DNA from: an uncultured bacterium
GTDB taxonomy: Bacteria; Myxococcota_A; Bradymonadia; Bradymonadales; Bradymonadaceae
DNA: 64,000 nt
Direction: 5' to 3'
NCBI GenBank assembly: GCA_937981985.1
Contig: CALJNB010000002.1
Location: forward strand, 41,420 to 105,419
This document shows positions 33,955 through 41,925 of the stretch, one piece after another (the stretch's first letter is position 1; the number at the start of each line of letters is the position of its first letter). The position numbers were made by a program, and so were the translations under genes. The notes under the pieces are model-generated. The model was not told the DNA's origin and made no database searches. It saw only the letters and a list, made by a program, of their open reading frames with translations.

Positions 33955-36705
33955 TTACTTAGCTTCTAGCCAATTCGGGCCAACGCCACAGTCGGCAACT
34001 AAGGGGGCGTCTAACTCACAAACTCGCTCCATTTCGTAGACAAGTAACTTTTGTACGCGGTCCTTTTCATCGGGATGAACCTCCAACACCAATTCATCGT
34101 GAACTTGGAGAAGAAGGTTTGCACGGTATTCTCCACGCGTCAGTTCGGTATCTAAATTTATCATTGCGATTTTGATGATATCGGCTGCCGTACCTTGTAT
34201 CGGCGTATTTACGGCCACACGTTCTGCAAAAGAACGTTGCATACGCGAACCATTAAGTAGGTCGCCCAGGAGCCTGCGTCGTCCGAACATCGTTTCGGCG
34301 TAACCTCGGTCAACCGCCGAACCGACAAGTTTATCGAAGAAGATTCGAATCGCCGAGTAACGATTAAAGTATTGTGCGATATAGTCTCTTGCTTCGGTTC
34401 TCGATATTTTGAGGGCTTTAGCGAGACGATTTGGCCCCATACCGTACATGACACCAAAGTTAATCGTTTTTCCTGCAGCGCGTTGATCTTGAGTCACGTC
34501 ATTCAAAGCGACATCGAAAATATTAGATGCAGTAATGGCGTGAATGTCCTCTTCGTTCCTATAGGCGTCTATAAGAATCGGGTCTTGGGCCATATGCGCC
34601 ATGATACGAAGTTCGATTTGTGAATAATCCGCGCATATCAAAGTCCAACCTTTCTGCGGAACAAAAGCGCGTCTAACCTCCTTACCTCGTTCGGTTCGAA
34701 TGGGAATGTTTTGTAAGTTAGGGTTCGACGAGGATAGGCGCCCCGTGGAAGCGACGGCCTGATTGAAGTCGGTATGTATGCGACCCGTGTTTTCACGTAT
34801 TAGAAGCGGAAGCGCGTCGACGTAGGTTCCTTTGAGTTTGGAGAACGACCGATATTCCAATATCATTCCTGGAAGCGGATGGAGCTCGCTCAGTTCTTCC
34901 AGAACCGAAGAGTCTGTGCTTGGCCCTGATTTGTTTTGTTTTTTGGAAGGGAGTTCTAATTGTGTAAATAGAACCTCCTGTAGTTGTTTTGGGCTATTGG
35001 GATTCAGTTTGCGCCCGGCGATTTCTTCAATTTCTTGATGAAGTTCGGCTAGCTCTTTTTCGAAAACGCGGGCCATGCCGTTCAACATTTTGGTGTCAAT
35101 GCAGACACCGGTCGCTTCCATTTTGGCCAAGACGAACGAGGCCGGTATTTCAATATCATCATGTATCGACTTTAGATTCGCCTTTTCAATGGTGGCGCTC
35201 ATTGCATCACAAAGCATTAACGTGATGTCCGAATCTTCGGCAGCATATAAGGTCGCCCGTTCAATTTCGACCATCTCAAAAGCGATTTGTTTTCGACCTT
35301 TTCCCACCACGTCGGTATAGGATGTCATATCGTAACCAAGAAAATCTTTAGCTAACGCATTTAAGCCTTGGGAGAGTCTACCTGGATCGATGAGGTAACT
35401 CATCAGCATCGTATCCCATTGTATCCCGACGAAGTTAATATTATAGTGGGAGAGTACGTGAAACTCGTATTTAAAGTTCTGGCAAACTACTTTTCCAAAC
35501 GGATCTTCGAAGAGTGGTTTGAATTTTTCTAAAACGACGTTGAGATCGAGTTGTTCTGGGGCGCCTATATATCGGTGTTCGATCGGAATGTAGACTCCGT
35601 GATCATGTTTCCAGCTAAACGATATGCCAATAATTATCGCGTCGAGTGGATTTAGACTTGTTGTTTCGAGGTCGAAGGCAAAACGTTCGGCCTTTTTGCA
35701 GGCCTGAAACGCTTCTTCTAACCCGTCCATCGTCAAGATCGTTTGGTAGTCTTTTTTACTATCTTCAGTTCGTTCGATTTTCTCCGGCATTGCGGGCTTG
35801 TTTGCGTCGGTGAGCCAATTTCGCCGCCTCATCCATGATTTGATGTCACGCAAAGGACGCCCGAAATCAAGTTCGGTAAAGAGTCCAGAAACTTTTTCAA
35901 AATCAGGAGCCGACAATTTTAAATCTTCTAATTCAAAAGGGACTTCGCAGTCTTCTTTTAGTGTTACAAGTTCTAGACTCATACGCGCTAGGTGCTCAAA
36001 TTCGGTGAGATTTTCTTTTCTCTTTTTTCCAGATATGTTTTCGATATTATTAAAAACGCCGTCTAAATCGCCGAACTCCGCGATGAGTTTTCCACCCGTT
36101 TTTTCGCCCACCCCAGGAACTCCCGGAACGTTATCGGAGGTATCGCCAGCCAAAGCGAGGACATATTTTATCTTCTCTGGTACGACACCGAATCGTTCGA
36201 TTGCGGTTTCGCGCGTGAAGGTTTTATTTCGCATCGTGTCCACCATGCGTACCCGTGTATTGCCGAGAAGCTGCATAAGATCTTTGTCAGCTGAAACGAT
36301 GCAGACATCGAGTTCCACGTCGGTAGCTTTGTGGCACAAGGTCGCAATAATATCATCGGCTTCGATGCCGGGTAAGGAGAGTACCGGGATGTTTAGGGCT
36401 TCGACGATCTTCTGAAAATAGGGAATTTGTGTGCGTAAATCTTCGGGCATTTCTTTTCGATTTGTTTTGTACTCCGGGTAGATTTTCGATCTGAAGTTGG
36501 TTTCGCGTCGCTCGAAGTCGTCAAAGGTCATCGCGACATATTCGGGATTCTCCGTTTCAAGAAGGGTGCGAATCATTTGGGTGAAGCCGTAAAGGGCATT
36601 GGTCGGAAGCCCCTCTTTGTTGGTCAGAGGTCTGATCGCGTAGAAAGCGCGGTAGATATACGCCGAGCCATCTATAAGATAGATTGTGTTTTGATTTTCT
36701 TCCAT
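33955..36705 (-). CDS. polA: DNA polymerase I
   Basis: About 916 residues from ATG 36705, which has AAGGG 9 bases upstream; the longer frame lacks support. All three domains are present. The 5' nuclease (YLIDGSAYIYRAF, EADDIIATL, GDTSDNVPGVPGVGEKT) is at 1-290. The 3'-5' exonuclease (FDLETTSLNP, YAAEDSDITL) is at about 320-510, with Glu instead of the usual Asp in ExoII (QNFKYEFH). The polymerase has motif A DYSQIELRIMAH, motif B RAAGKTINFGVMYG and motif C VHDELVLEV. It fills gaps and removes RNA primers. Two short inverted repeats (36734-36750 and 36752-36768) lie just upstream. Confidence 0.98.
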   Translation of the reverse strand: MEENQNTIYLIDGSAYIYRAFYAIRPLTNKEGLPTNALYGFTQMIRTLLETENPEYVAMTFDDFERRETNFRSKIYPEYKTNRKEMPEDLRTQIPYFQKIVEALNIPVLSLPGIEADDIIATLCHKATDVELDVCIVSADKDLMQLLGNTRVRMVDTMRNKTFTRETAIERFGVVPEKIKYVLALAGDTSDNVPGVPGVGEKTGGKLIAEFGDLDGVFNNIENISGKKRKENLTEFEHLARMSLELVTLKEDCEVPFELEDLKLSAPDFEKVSGLFTELDFGRPLRDIKSWMRRRNWLTDANKPAMPEKIERTEDSKKDYQTILTMDGLEEAFQACKKAERFAFDLETTSLNPLDAIIIGISFSWKHDHGVYIPIEHRYIGAPEQLDLNVVLEKFKPLFEDPFGKVVCQNFKYEFHVLSHYNINFVGIQWDTMLMSYLIDPGRLSQGLNALAKDFLGYDMTSYTDVVGKGRKQIAFEMVEIERATLYAAEDSDITLMLCDAMSATIEKANLKSIHDDIEIPASFVLAKMEATGVCIDTKMLNGMARVFEKELAELHQEIEEIAGRKLNPNSPKQLQEVLFTQLELPSKKQNKSGPSTDSSVLEELSELHPLPGMILEYRSFSKLKGTYVDALPLLIRENTGRIHTDFNQAVASTGRLSSSNPNLQNIPIRTERGKEVRRAFVPQKGWTLICADYSQIELRIMAHMAQDPILIDAYRNEEDIHAITASNIFDVALNDVTQDQRAAGKTINFGVMYGMGPNRLAKALKISRTEARDYIAQYFNRYSAIRIFFDKLVGSAVDRGYAETMFGRRRLLGDLLNGSRMQRSFAERVAVNTPIQGTAADIIKIAMINLDTELTRGEYRANLLLQVHDELVLEVHPDEKDRVQKLLVYEMERVCELDAPLVADCGVGPNWLEAK

Positions 36706-36733
36706 GTTTGTTCGCCCTTTAAATAAGCACATC

Positions 36734-36768
36734 TTACGCAGAAATCGTAAAACGTGACCCAATCACGT
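36734..36768. promoter_or_regulatory. Two adjacent inverted repeats upstream of polA
   Basis: TTACG-N7-CGTAA (36734-36750) and ACGTGA-N5-TCACGT (36752-36768) lie 30-60 bases before the polA start. They could be operators; no terminator T-run follows on the side expected for the leftward gene. Confidence 0.3.
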
Positions 36769-36851
36769 AGCTTGCATAGTCTGAAAAAAGGGGCGTGTCT
36801 ACCTGGTGGGGACTACTCCGCTTGGATTTTCCTATTTCTTTTTATCGAGAA

Positions 36852-37265
36852 TTAGTCGGGTATCGACGGCGGTGTGATTTCAATTCCATCGATAAGCTCG
36901 ATTTCTAAGTCTTCTAAATCGGCGCCTATGAGGTCGGCAACTTCAGAGATGTATTCATGCTCTTTTGTATCGAAATATTCGTCAACTTGAGCCACTTGAA
37001 GAAGTAGATTAATGATGTCGTTGGATTCCACTTCTCTCTCGATTAATCGTTCGCAACAGCGTTCCATGTCGAATTCATCGAAATCAAAATCTCGCATTTT
37101 CCGCGCAGCTTCCAACGGCACTGGGCCATCGATGAGAAGGGCCAAAATATCTCCAATTTCACTGGCCTCCAGGAAATCGAAATCATCGTCAATATTAACT
37201 AAACCCAATACGAGCTCGACGAATGCGCCGAGTTGATCAGGATTAAGATCGAGTTGTAGTGCCAC
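36852..37265 (-). CDS. Acidic TerB-like helical protein
   Basis: A 137-residue soluble, strongly acidic, all-helical protein. LLLQVAQVDEYFDTKEHEYI followed by VADLIGADLEDLE matches the TerB helical repeat pattern (aDGxxxxxE then a second helix pair); a related pair sits in the first half (LVNIDDDFDFLEASEIGDIL). TerB-type domains are metal- or protein-binding modules of uncertain role. The start lies 8 bases after the stop of the Cys-rich lipoprotein, so the two are probably co-transcribed. Confidence 0.65.
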   Translation of the reverse strand: MALQLDLNPDQLGAFVELVLGLVNIDDDFDFLEASEIGDILALLIDGPVPLEAARKMRDFDFDEFDMERCCERLIEREVESNDIINLLLQVAQVDEYFDTKEHEYISEVADLIGADLEDLEIELIDGIEITPPSIPD

Positions 37266-37273
37266 ATGTTCTC

Positions 37274-37813
37274 CTACTTTTTAACACATTCAAAACCTTT
37301 AGGATTGCCGTCGACGTCGTTGGTGATATCACAAGATGTCTCACACGTAGCGTCGATGCAAGTTGGATCGACATTGACTCGCGGGACACAAAGTTTGTTG
37401 TAACACATCTCTCCCAATTGGACCTCGCATTGAAATTCGTCGTCGCATGGCGCGCACAAATTCTTTTTGCAAGCAAGGTGAACTTGAGAATCCGTTCCAG
37501 CGCAATCGCGGCCCGTAATACACGAGTCGAGTTCTTTACAATAGGTACGATTGACGCAGCCGAAACCGGCCTCACAATTCGAATCGAAGAGGCATTCGGT
37601 ACAATACCCGTTTCCGTCGATATCGGGTCGACAAACAAGCTCTTTTTGCTGCTGGAATTCTGGCCAACCTGATAAGTCACCCATCGCTGGGCAATCGGTC
37701 GTCGTCGCACAAAAGTTTGTAATTGGCTTATTGTTATCGTCGGCTGTCGCGGGATCACCGCAGGAAATCAACGTCAGTATTCCTATACACATAGATATAG
37801 ATGTTGGTTTCAT
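37274..37813 (-). CDS. Cys-rich lipoprotein
   Basis: About 179 residues from ATG 37813 (AGGA 5 bases upstream). The signal peptide MKPTSISMCIGILTLISC is followed by a domain with about 20 Cys in patterns such as CLFDSNCEAGFGCVNRTYC and CDDEFQCEVQLGEMC, the disulfide-knot modules often seen in myxococcal surface lipoproteins. It is probably exposed on the outer membrane as a binding protein. No catalytic motif is seen. Confidence 0.8.
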   Translation of the reverse strand: MKPTSISMCIGILTLISCGDPATADDNNKPITNFCATTTDCPAMGDLSGWPEFQQQKELVCRPDIDGNGYCTECLFDSNCEAGFGCVNRTYCKELDSCITGRDCAGTDSQVHLACKKNLCAPCDDEFQCEVQLGEMCYNKLCVPRVNVDPTCIDATCETSCDITNDVDGNPKGFECVKK

Positions 37814-37892
37814 GAGGATCCTGAGTTCAGTTTTAAAAAGGTAGCAAGCTGGCAAAAGTTTGCAATTCGAATTTTCAGATTCATCGCTTAAA

Positions 37893-38462
37893 TTACAAAA
37901 AAAGATCGATTTGTTTGTCGAAAATATGTTCGATTTGTAGCAGTTTTTTTTTCGTACTCAACCCGCCCGCGTATCCTACAAGTTGGCCGTCTGATCCTAT
38001 TACGCGATGGCAAGGTACGATAACCCCGATCGCATTCGCGCCGTTTGCGCCAGCCACTGCACGAATGGGAAGGGAACGCTCAAGGACCGGGGGAGCGTCC
38101 GTTGCGCTACTTTCTGCGTTCACGTTCTTGGCCAATTCAAGATAGCTTATCGTTTTCCCGAATTCGATTTTTTGAAGCGCCTCCCAAACCGAATTTTGGA
38201 AGTCGGTGCCAACCAACCTCAACGGAATCTCAAAGTTTGTTCTTTCGCTACGGCTATACTCCTCAATTTGGACAATTGTTTCGGCAATGACAGCAGACGG
38301 ACCTTCTTTATATTCCGCATTTAATCCGTTTTGGATGCGGCGATCAATTCGATCACGCATTTTGCGGAAACGCCAATCGAGAAGACAAAGTTCATCTTTA
38401 TAAGAGCCGACAATGAGCTCTCCAAAGGGAGACGTATAGTATTGGATAAAAACTGGATTCAT
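37893..38462 (-). CDS. ogt: Methylated-DNA-protein-cysteine methyltransferase
   Basis: About 189 residues; ATG 38462 has GGAGA 6 bases upstream. The protein takes O6-methyl groups from guanine onto its active-site Cys in IVPCHRVIGSDG. The helix-turn-helix with the arginine finger reads FGKTISYLELAK ... IRAVAGANGAN. Between these two parts there are about 13 extra residues (NAESSATDAPPVLERSLP) absent from typical Ogt/Ada sequences. It is divergent from tetR, and their shared 175-base region holds the three TetR operators. Confidence 0.93.
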   Translation of the reverse strand: MNPVFIQYYTSPFGELIVGSYKDELCLLDWRFRKMRDRIDRRIQNGLNAEYKEGPSAVIAETIVQIEEYSRSERTNFEIPLRLVGTDFQNSVWEALQKIEFGKTISYLELAKNVNAESSATDAPPVLERSLPIRAVAGANGANAIGVIVPCHRVIGSDGQLVGYAGGLSTKKKLLQIEHIFDKQIDLFL

Positions 38463-38533
38463 TGGTTTCTCCGCGAACGCGACCCTAGTTAATCGTTGAT
38501 TCATTGACAAAGAGAATCCCGGACTCAAGTTAA

Positions 38534-38547
38534 TGAGTCGAAACTCA
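38534..38547 (+). promoter_or_regulatory. TetR operator, copy 1
   Basis: TGAGTCGAAACTCA, an inverted repeat TGAGT-N4-ACTCA. Confidence 0.7.
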
Positions 38548-38556
38548 AAAAAGAAC

Positions 38557-38585
38557 TTGATCCATGAGTCGAAACTCATTATCTA
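38557..38585 (+). promoter_or_regulatory. Promoter of the tetR-efflux operon
   Basis: TTGATC (38557-38562), 17 bases and TATCTA (38580-38585). The spacer contains operator copy 2 almost exactly, so a bound repressor would cover both hexamers. The -10 match is only fair. Confidence 0.45.
38565..38578 (+). promoter_or_regulatory. TetR operator, copy 2
   Basis: TGAGTCGAAACTCA, identical to copy 1 and extended by A/T to ATGAGT...ACTCAT. It sits between the -35 and -10 elements. Confidence 0.75.
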
Positions 38586-38609
38586 TTTCAAAACGTTCAA
38601 AATAACATG

Positions 38610-38623
38610 TGAGTCCATACTCA
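38610..38623 (+). promoter_or_regulatory. TetR operator, copy 3
   Basis: TGAGTCCATACTCA has the same arms as copies 1 and 2 with a different centre. It lies 14 bases before the tetR start codon. Confidence 0.7.
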
Positions 38624-38637
38624 CTAATCGAGCAGAC

Positions 38638-39222
38638 ATGGCAAGACCAAAGAAAATAGACGATGAGCTTATCTTGAAGGCGGCTCATCAGCTCTTCATC
38701 GAGCTTGGCCCGAGTGCTACTACCGCGATGATTGCCGAACACGCTGGCGTAAGTGAGGGGCTGCTGTTCAAAAGATTTGGAAGTAAACACGATTTATTCC
38801 TGGCATCCATGGGTTTGGAAATGCCTGAATGGTTCTCAGAGATTAGCGCGGATTTCGATGGGGCTGTTGAAGATCGTCTCGTTGAGTTAGCAACTCGTAT
38901 GGTTGCGTTGATGAGACGCGTACTGCCCAAAGTTGAGATTATATTCGGTCAGGATCCGGGGCACAGGTTTTCTGAGGATTCACCGCCGGTTGTAGCGGTC
39001 CAACAACTCGACGATTTTTTTTCCAATTTAGAACCTCATGGTTATCGCGCAGAACATCCCCAAGTGTTGGCTCGCGCCTTCATGGGTTCACTTCATCATT
39101 TCGTTTTTTCGTCGTTAAAAGGAATTGATGAATTTTGTCCCTGCTCAGAAGAATTATATATCAAGCAAATTGTATCGATGATTGTCGGTAGTATGCATAC
39201 CGTCAAAAAGGGTAAAAAATGA
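38638..39222 (+). CDS. TetR-family repressor of the efflux operon
   Basis: About 194 residues from ATG 38638. The N-terminal helix-turn-helix reads ILKAAHQLFIELGPSATTAMIAEHAGVSEGLLFKRFGSKHDLF; the C-terminal helical ligand domain is variable, as usual, and ends with CPCSEELYIKQIV. It should bind the three TGAGT-N4-ACTCA sites upstream and release them when a pump substrate binds. Its stop overlaps the TolC gene start by 4 bases, so repressor and pump are one operon with autoregulation. Confidence 0.93.
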   Translation: MARPKKIDDELILKAAHQLFIELGPSATTAMIAEHAGVSEGLLFKRFGSKHDLFLASMGLEMPEWFSEISADFDGAVEDRLVELATRMVALMRRVLPKVEIIFGQDPGHRFSEDSPPVVAVQQLDDFFSNLEPHGYRAEHPQVLARAFMGSLHHFVFSSLKGIDEFCPCSEELYIKQIVSMIVGSMHTVKKGKK

Positions 39223-40625
39223 AATTTAGAGTATGCCTGTTAATATCCCTATTGAGTTTAGGTTGCACCGCAGCTCAGTATGCAGAACAAGCGGATGAGG
39301 TAGTAGAGGTTCCCGACACTTTTCTGGGCGAGGGAGGGAGTGCCAAACGGGTCGGTTTTTGTTCAGATTTTGGTGAACCTGAACTCGATAAGATTATGAG
39401 CCAGGTTTTGGAGTCTAACCTTGATCTGATGTCCTCTTATGCAAGATTGGACCAGGCCAAGGCTATCGCAAGATTAAACGATGCGAGTCTGTACCCTAAT
39501 GTAAGTGCCGATATAAGCGCCGGGCGCGCCAAGAATCCGGCTCCGGCGCCAGTCGGATCGGTTGAATCGAACTCCTTTCGTGCCTCAGTGGGCGCGGCCT
39601 ACGAACTCGATCTGTGGGGTAAACTTCATCACAATCGCAAAGCGGCCGAAAAGGGTGTCGAGGCATCTCAAGCAGATTTTGAAACCCTTAACATTTCGAT
39701 AGCGACACAAACCATTTTAAGTTTTTTCGATCTAACTTCACAACGCGAAAAACGTAAACTTTTCGACCAACAGATAGAACTATCAGAAAATTTTCTTGAG
39801 CTCACCACCATGCGTTTTCAGCAAGGCCGTGCGAACGCGCTTGATCTCACACAACAGCGGCAACAGGTCGAATCGCTTCGCGGTCGTCTGGCTTTAATAG
39901 ATGCTTCCGAAAAAACAGCGTTTTCACAGCTCGCATTACTTTCAGGAAAGCCCATCCAAAAGTTTACCAAAATTGAAGCAGACAAGATGCCGCAAATTCC
40001 GGCTCTTCCATCAATCGGATTGCCAGCCGATCTCATTGAGAGTCGTCCCGATCTTCGGTCCGCGCTTTTGCGAATGGAGCAAGCAGATCACCAAACCAAG
40101 GCCGCAGCCGCGGAAATGCTTCCGTCTATTCGGCTTTCGGCGAACATTTTTTTACAAGCGGCAAATATCGAGGATATTATCGAGGATGTTTTTTGGAGTA
40201 TTGCGGGCGCGGTTTCCCAGCAACTCTTCACGGGAGGTCGAGTGTCGGCTCAGGTTCAACAAGCAGAAGCAGCCGCACGTTCTCAGGTTTATGCATTTGG
40301 TCAAACTTACCTTCGTGCTCTCAAAGAAATCGAAGATGCCTTAGTTTTGGAAGCGGCTCAAAGAAAATATATCACAAGTATAGATAAACAAATTGTTGAT
40401 GCGAAGTTGGGATTGCAGATCGCTAGAGACCGGTATCAGTCCGGAGTGGGTGACTATTTGCGTGTTTTAAATTCGCTGCAAAGCGTTCAACAGCTCGAAC
40501 AGGCACGCATTGACGCAAAGAAACAAGAACTTATTTTTCGGGTGTCTTTGTGTAGGTCTCTTGGTGGAGATTGGGTACGAGGAAAATCGATAAAAGAAAA
40601 ATTAAAAGAAGATGAAGGTGAATAA
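39219..40625 (+). CDS. TolC/NodT-type outer membrane efflux lipoprotein
   Basis: A 468-residue outer membrane factor. The signal peptide ends in the lipobox LSLGC (residue 16), as in the NodT/OprM branch. The two-fold repeated coiled-coil and strand pattern is present: AAYELDLWGKLHHNRKAA in the first half and AVSQQLFTGGRVSAQVQQAEAAA in the second, with LIESRPDLRSA between. It forms the trimeric exit duct for the adaptor and pump encoded next. Confidence 0.93.
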   Translation: MKFRVCLLISLLSLGCTAAQYAEQADEVVEVPDTFLGEGGSAKRVGFCSDFGEPELDKIMSQVLESNLDLMSSYARLDQAKAIARLNDASLYPNVSADISAGRAKNPAPAPVGSVESNSFRASVGAAYELDLWGKLHHNRKAAEKGVEASQADFETLNISIATQTILSFFDLTSQREKRKLFDQQIELSENFLELTTMRFQQGRANALDLTQQRQQVESLRGRLALIDASEKTAFSQLALLSGKPIQKFTKIEADKMPQIPALPSIGLPADLIESRPDLRSALLRMEQADHQTKAAAAEMLPSIRLSANIFLQAANIEDIIEDVFWSIAGAVSQQLFTGGRVSAQVQQAEAAARSQVYAFGQTYLRALKEIEDALVLEAAQRKYITSIDKQIVDAKLGLQIARDRYQSGVGDYLRVLNSLQSVQQLEQARIDAKKQELIFRVSLCRSLGGDWVRGKSIKEKLKEDEGE

Positions 40626-40626
40626 A

Positions 40627-41925
40627 ATGCAAAACGAACATTCGGGATTAGAAGAGAATTCAGTATTGGATGAAGTTGTCGCCAGAAACGATACCGAAGG
40701 CATGAATTTGCCACTAACGATCTTAGTCGTATTTCTCTGTGCTGTAATCGGTATTGGTGGCGCGATTTTCTTCGTTAAAACGAAAAACAAGCCGGAGAAA
40801 GTGGAACAAGTTCACCTGGGGACATTAGTCGAAATCCAATCTGCAAAACGAACGCTTCACGAATTGTCGTTAACAGCACAAGGTTCAGTTGTACCCGCCA
40901 AAGAAATATTGATTTTTCCAGAGGCGACAGGACGAATAACATCGATGCATAAGCGTATGGTTCCCGGCGGTATGATTAAAAAAGGCGAACGTCTTTTTAG
41001 AATAAATACCAGAGACACAAGTATTTCGGTTGCCGAACAACGTACATTGCTAGCCCAAGCGAAAGCGAACTTGCAGATCGAACAAGGACAACAAAAAGTA
41101 GCTAAGCGCGAATGGGAAATCTTTCAGAAAAGCGGACAAACACAGGATAATTCGCTCGCCTTACGGCAACCCCAACTGAAAAGCGCCGAAGTAGCCGTCG
41201 ATGCCGCCGAAGCACGTTTATCTCGCGCGCGACTTTCGCTTTCCAGGACTTCCTTCAAGGCACCCTTCAATGGAATGGTAACACAGGAAGCAGCTGAGAT
41301 CGGTCAACTTGTTTCACCAAATAGTCGTATCGCAACGCTTGTCGGTACAGAGGCGTTTTGGGTACAGGTCTCTCTTCCTGCTGAAAATTTACCGATGATT
41401 TCTGTCCCCAATGAAAACGGAGAGGGCGGTTCGCACGTGGTAGTTAAGCAGAATGTGGGCGCTAAAGTTATCGAAAGAAAGGGGCGTGTGATTCGTTTGC
41501 TCCCTAATTTGGACCCTGCGGGTCGAATGGCTCAGCTTGTCGTCGAGATTCTTGATCCGCTCGATCTTAAGTCCGAGACGCCCAACCCGCTTCTACTGAA
41601 CTCCTTCGTTACGGTTGTCATTGACGGAGGGAAATCGGAAAATCTTGTGAAAATACCTCGTGATTGGCTCCATGATGGTAATTCAGTTTACCTTTACTCA
41701 GAGGGCAAGCTTGAGATCCGTCGCGTAGATATTTCCTGGAGAGAAGAGACTAGCGTTCTCATTTCGGCCGGGCTAAATGACGGTGATAAAGTGATAACAT
41801 CTCGAATAGTCGCTCCGATCGATAAAATGAAATTGCGTTTAGCTGGGAACTCGTCGGAAAAAAAGACAAATAGGTCGGCGCCGAAAACGGCGGCTAAAGA
41901 CGCAAAAGAGGAGTCAAGTCAATGA
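40627..41925 (+). CDS. RND efflux periplasmic adaptor (HlyD/AcrA family)
   Basis: About 432 residues. ATG 40627 has AAGGTG 6 bases upstream; an ATG at 40612 overlaps the TolC gene. A membrane helix at about 30-50 (LTILVVFLCAVIGIGGAIFF) anchors it. The lipoyl half-motif GRITSMHKRMVPGGMIKKGE, a coiled-coil hairpin and the second half FKAPFNGMVTQEAAEIGQLV follow, then the beta-barrel and membrane-proximal domains. It bridges the RND pump and the TolC duct. The next gene overlaps by 4 bases. Confidence 0.92.
   Translation: MQNEHSGLEENSVLDEVVARNDTEGMNLPLTILVVFLCAVIGIGGAIFFVKTKNKPEKVEQVHLGTLVEIQSAKRTLHELSLTAQGSVVPAKEILIFPEATGRITSMHKRMVPGGMIKKGERLFRINTRDTSISVAEQRTLLAQAKANLQIEQGQQKVAKREWEIFQKSGQTQDNSLALRQPQLKSAEVAVDAAEARLSRARLSLSRTSFKAPFNGMVTQEAAEIGQLVSPNSRIATLVGTEAFWVQVSLPAENLPMISVPNENGEGGSHVVVKQNVGAKVIERKGRVIRLLPNLDPAGRMAQLVVEILDPLDLKSETPNPLLLNSFVTVVIDGGKSENLVKIPRDWLHDGNSVYLYSEGKLEIRRVDISWREETSVLISAGLNDGDKVITSRIVAPIDKMKLRLAGNSSEKKTNRSAPKTAAKDAKEESSQ

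Noticed and set aside
35798..36415. 205-residue open frame on the plus strand
   Set aside because: It is antisense to the conserved 5' nuclease domain of polA and has Ser/Arg-rich shadow composition with no recognisable domain.
36780..36851. Possible small structured RNA between polA and the TerB-like gene
   Set aside because: There are GC-rich patches but no extended stem and no match to 6S, SRP or other known RNA features that I could trace.
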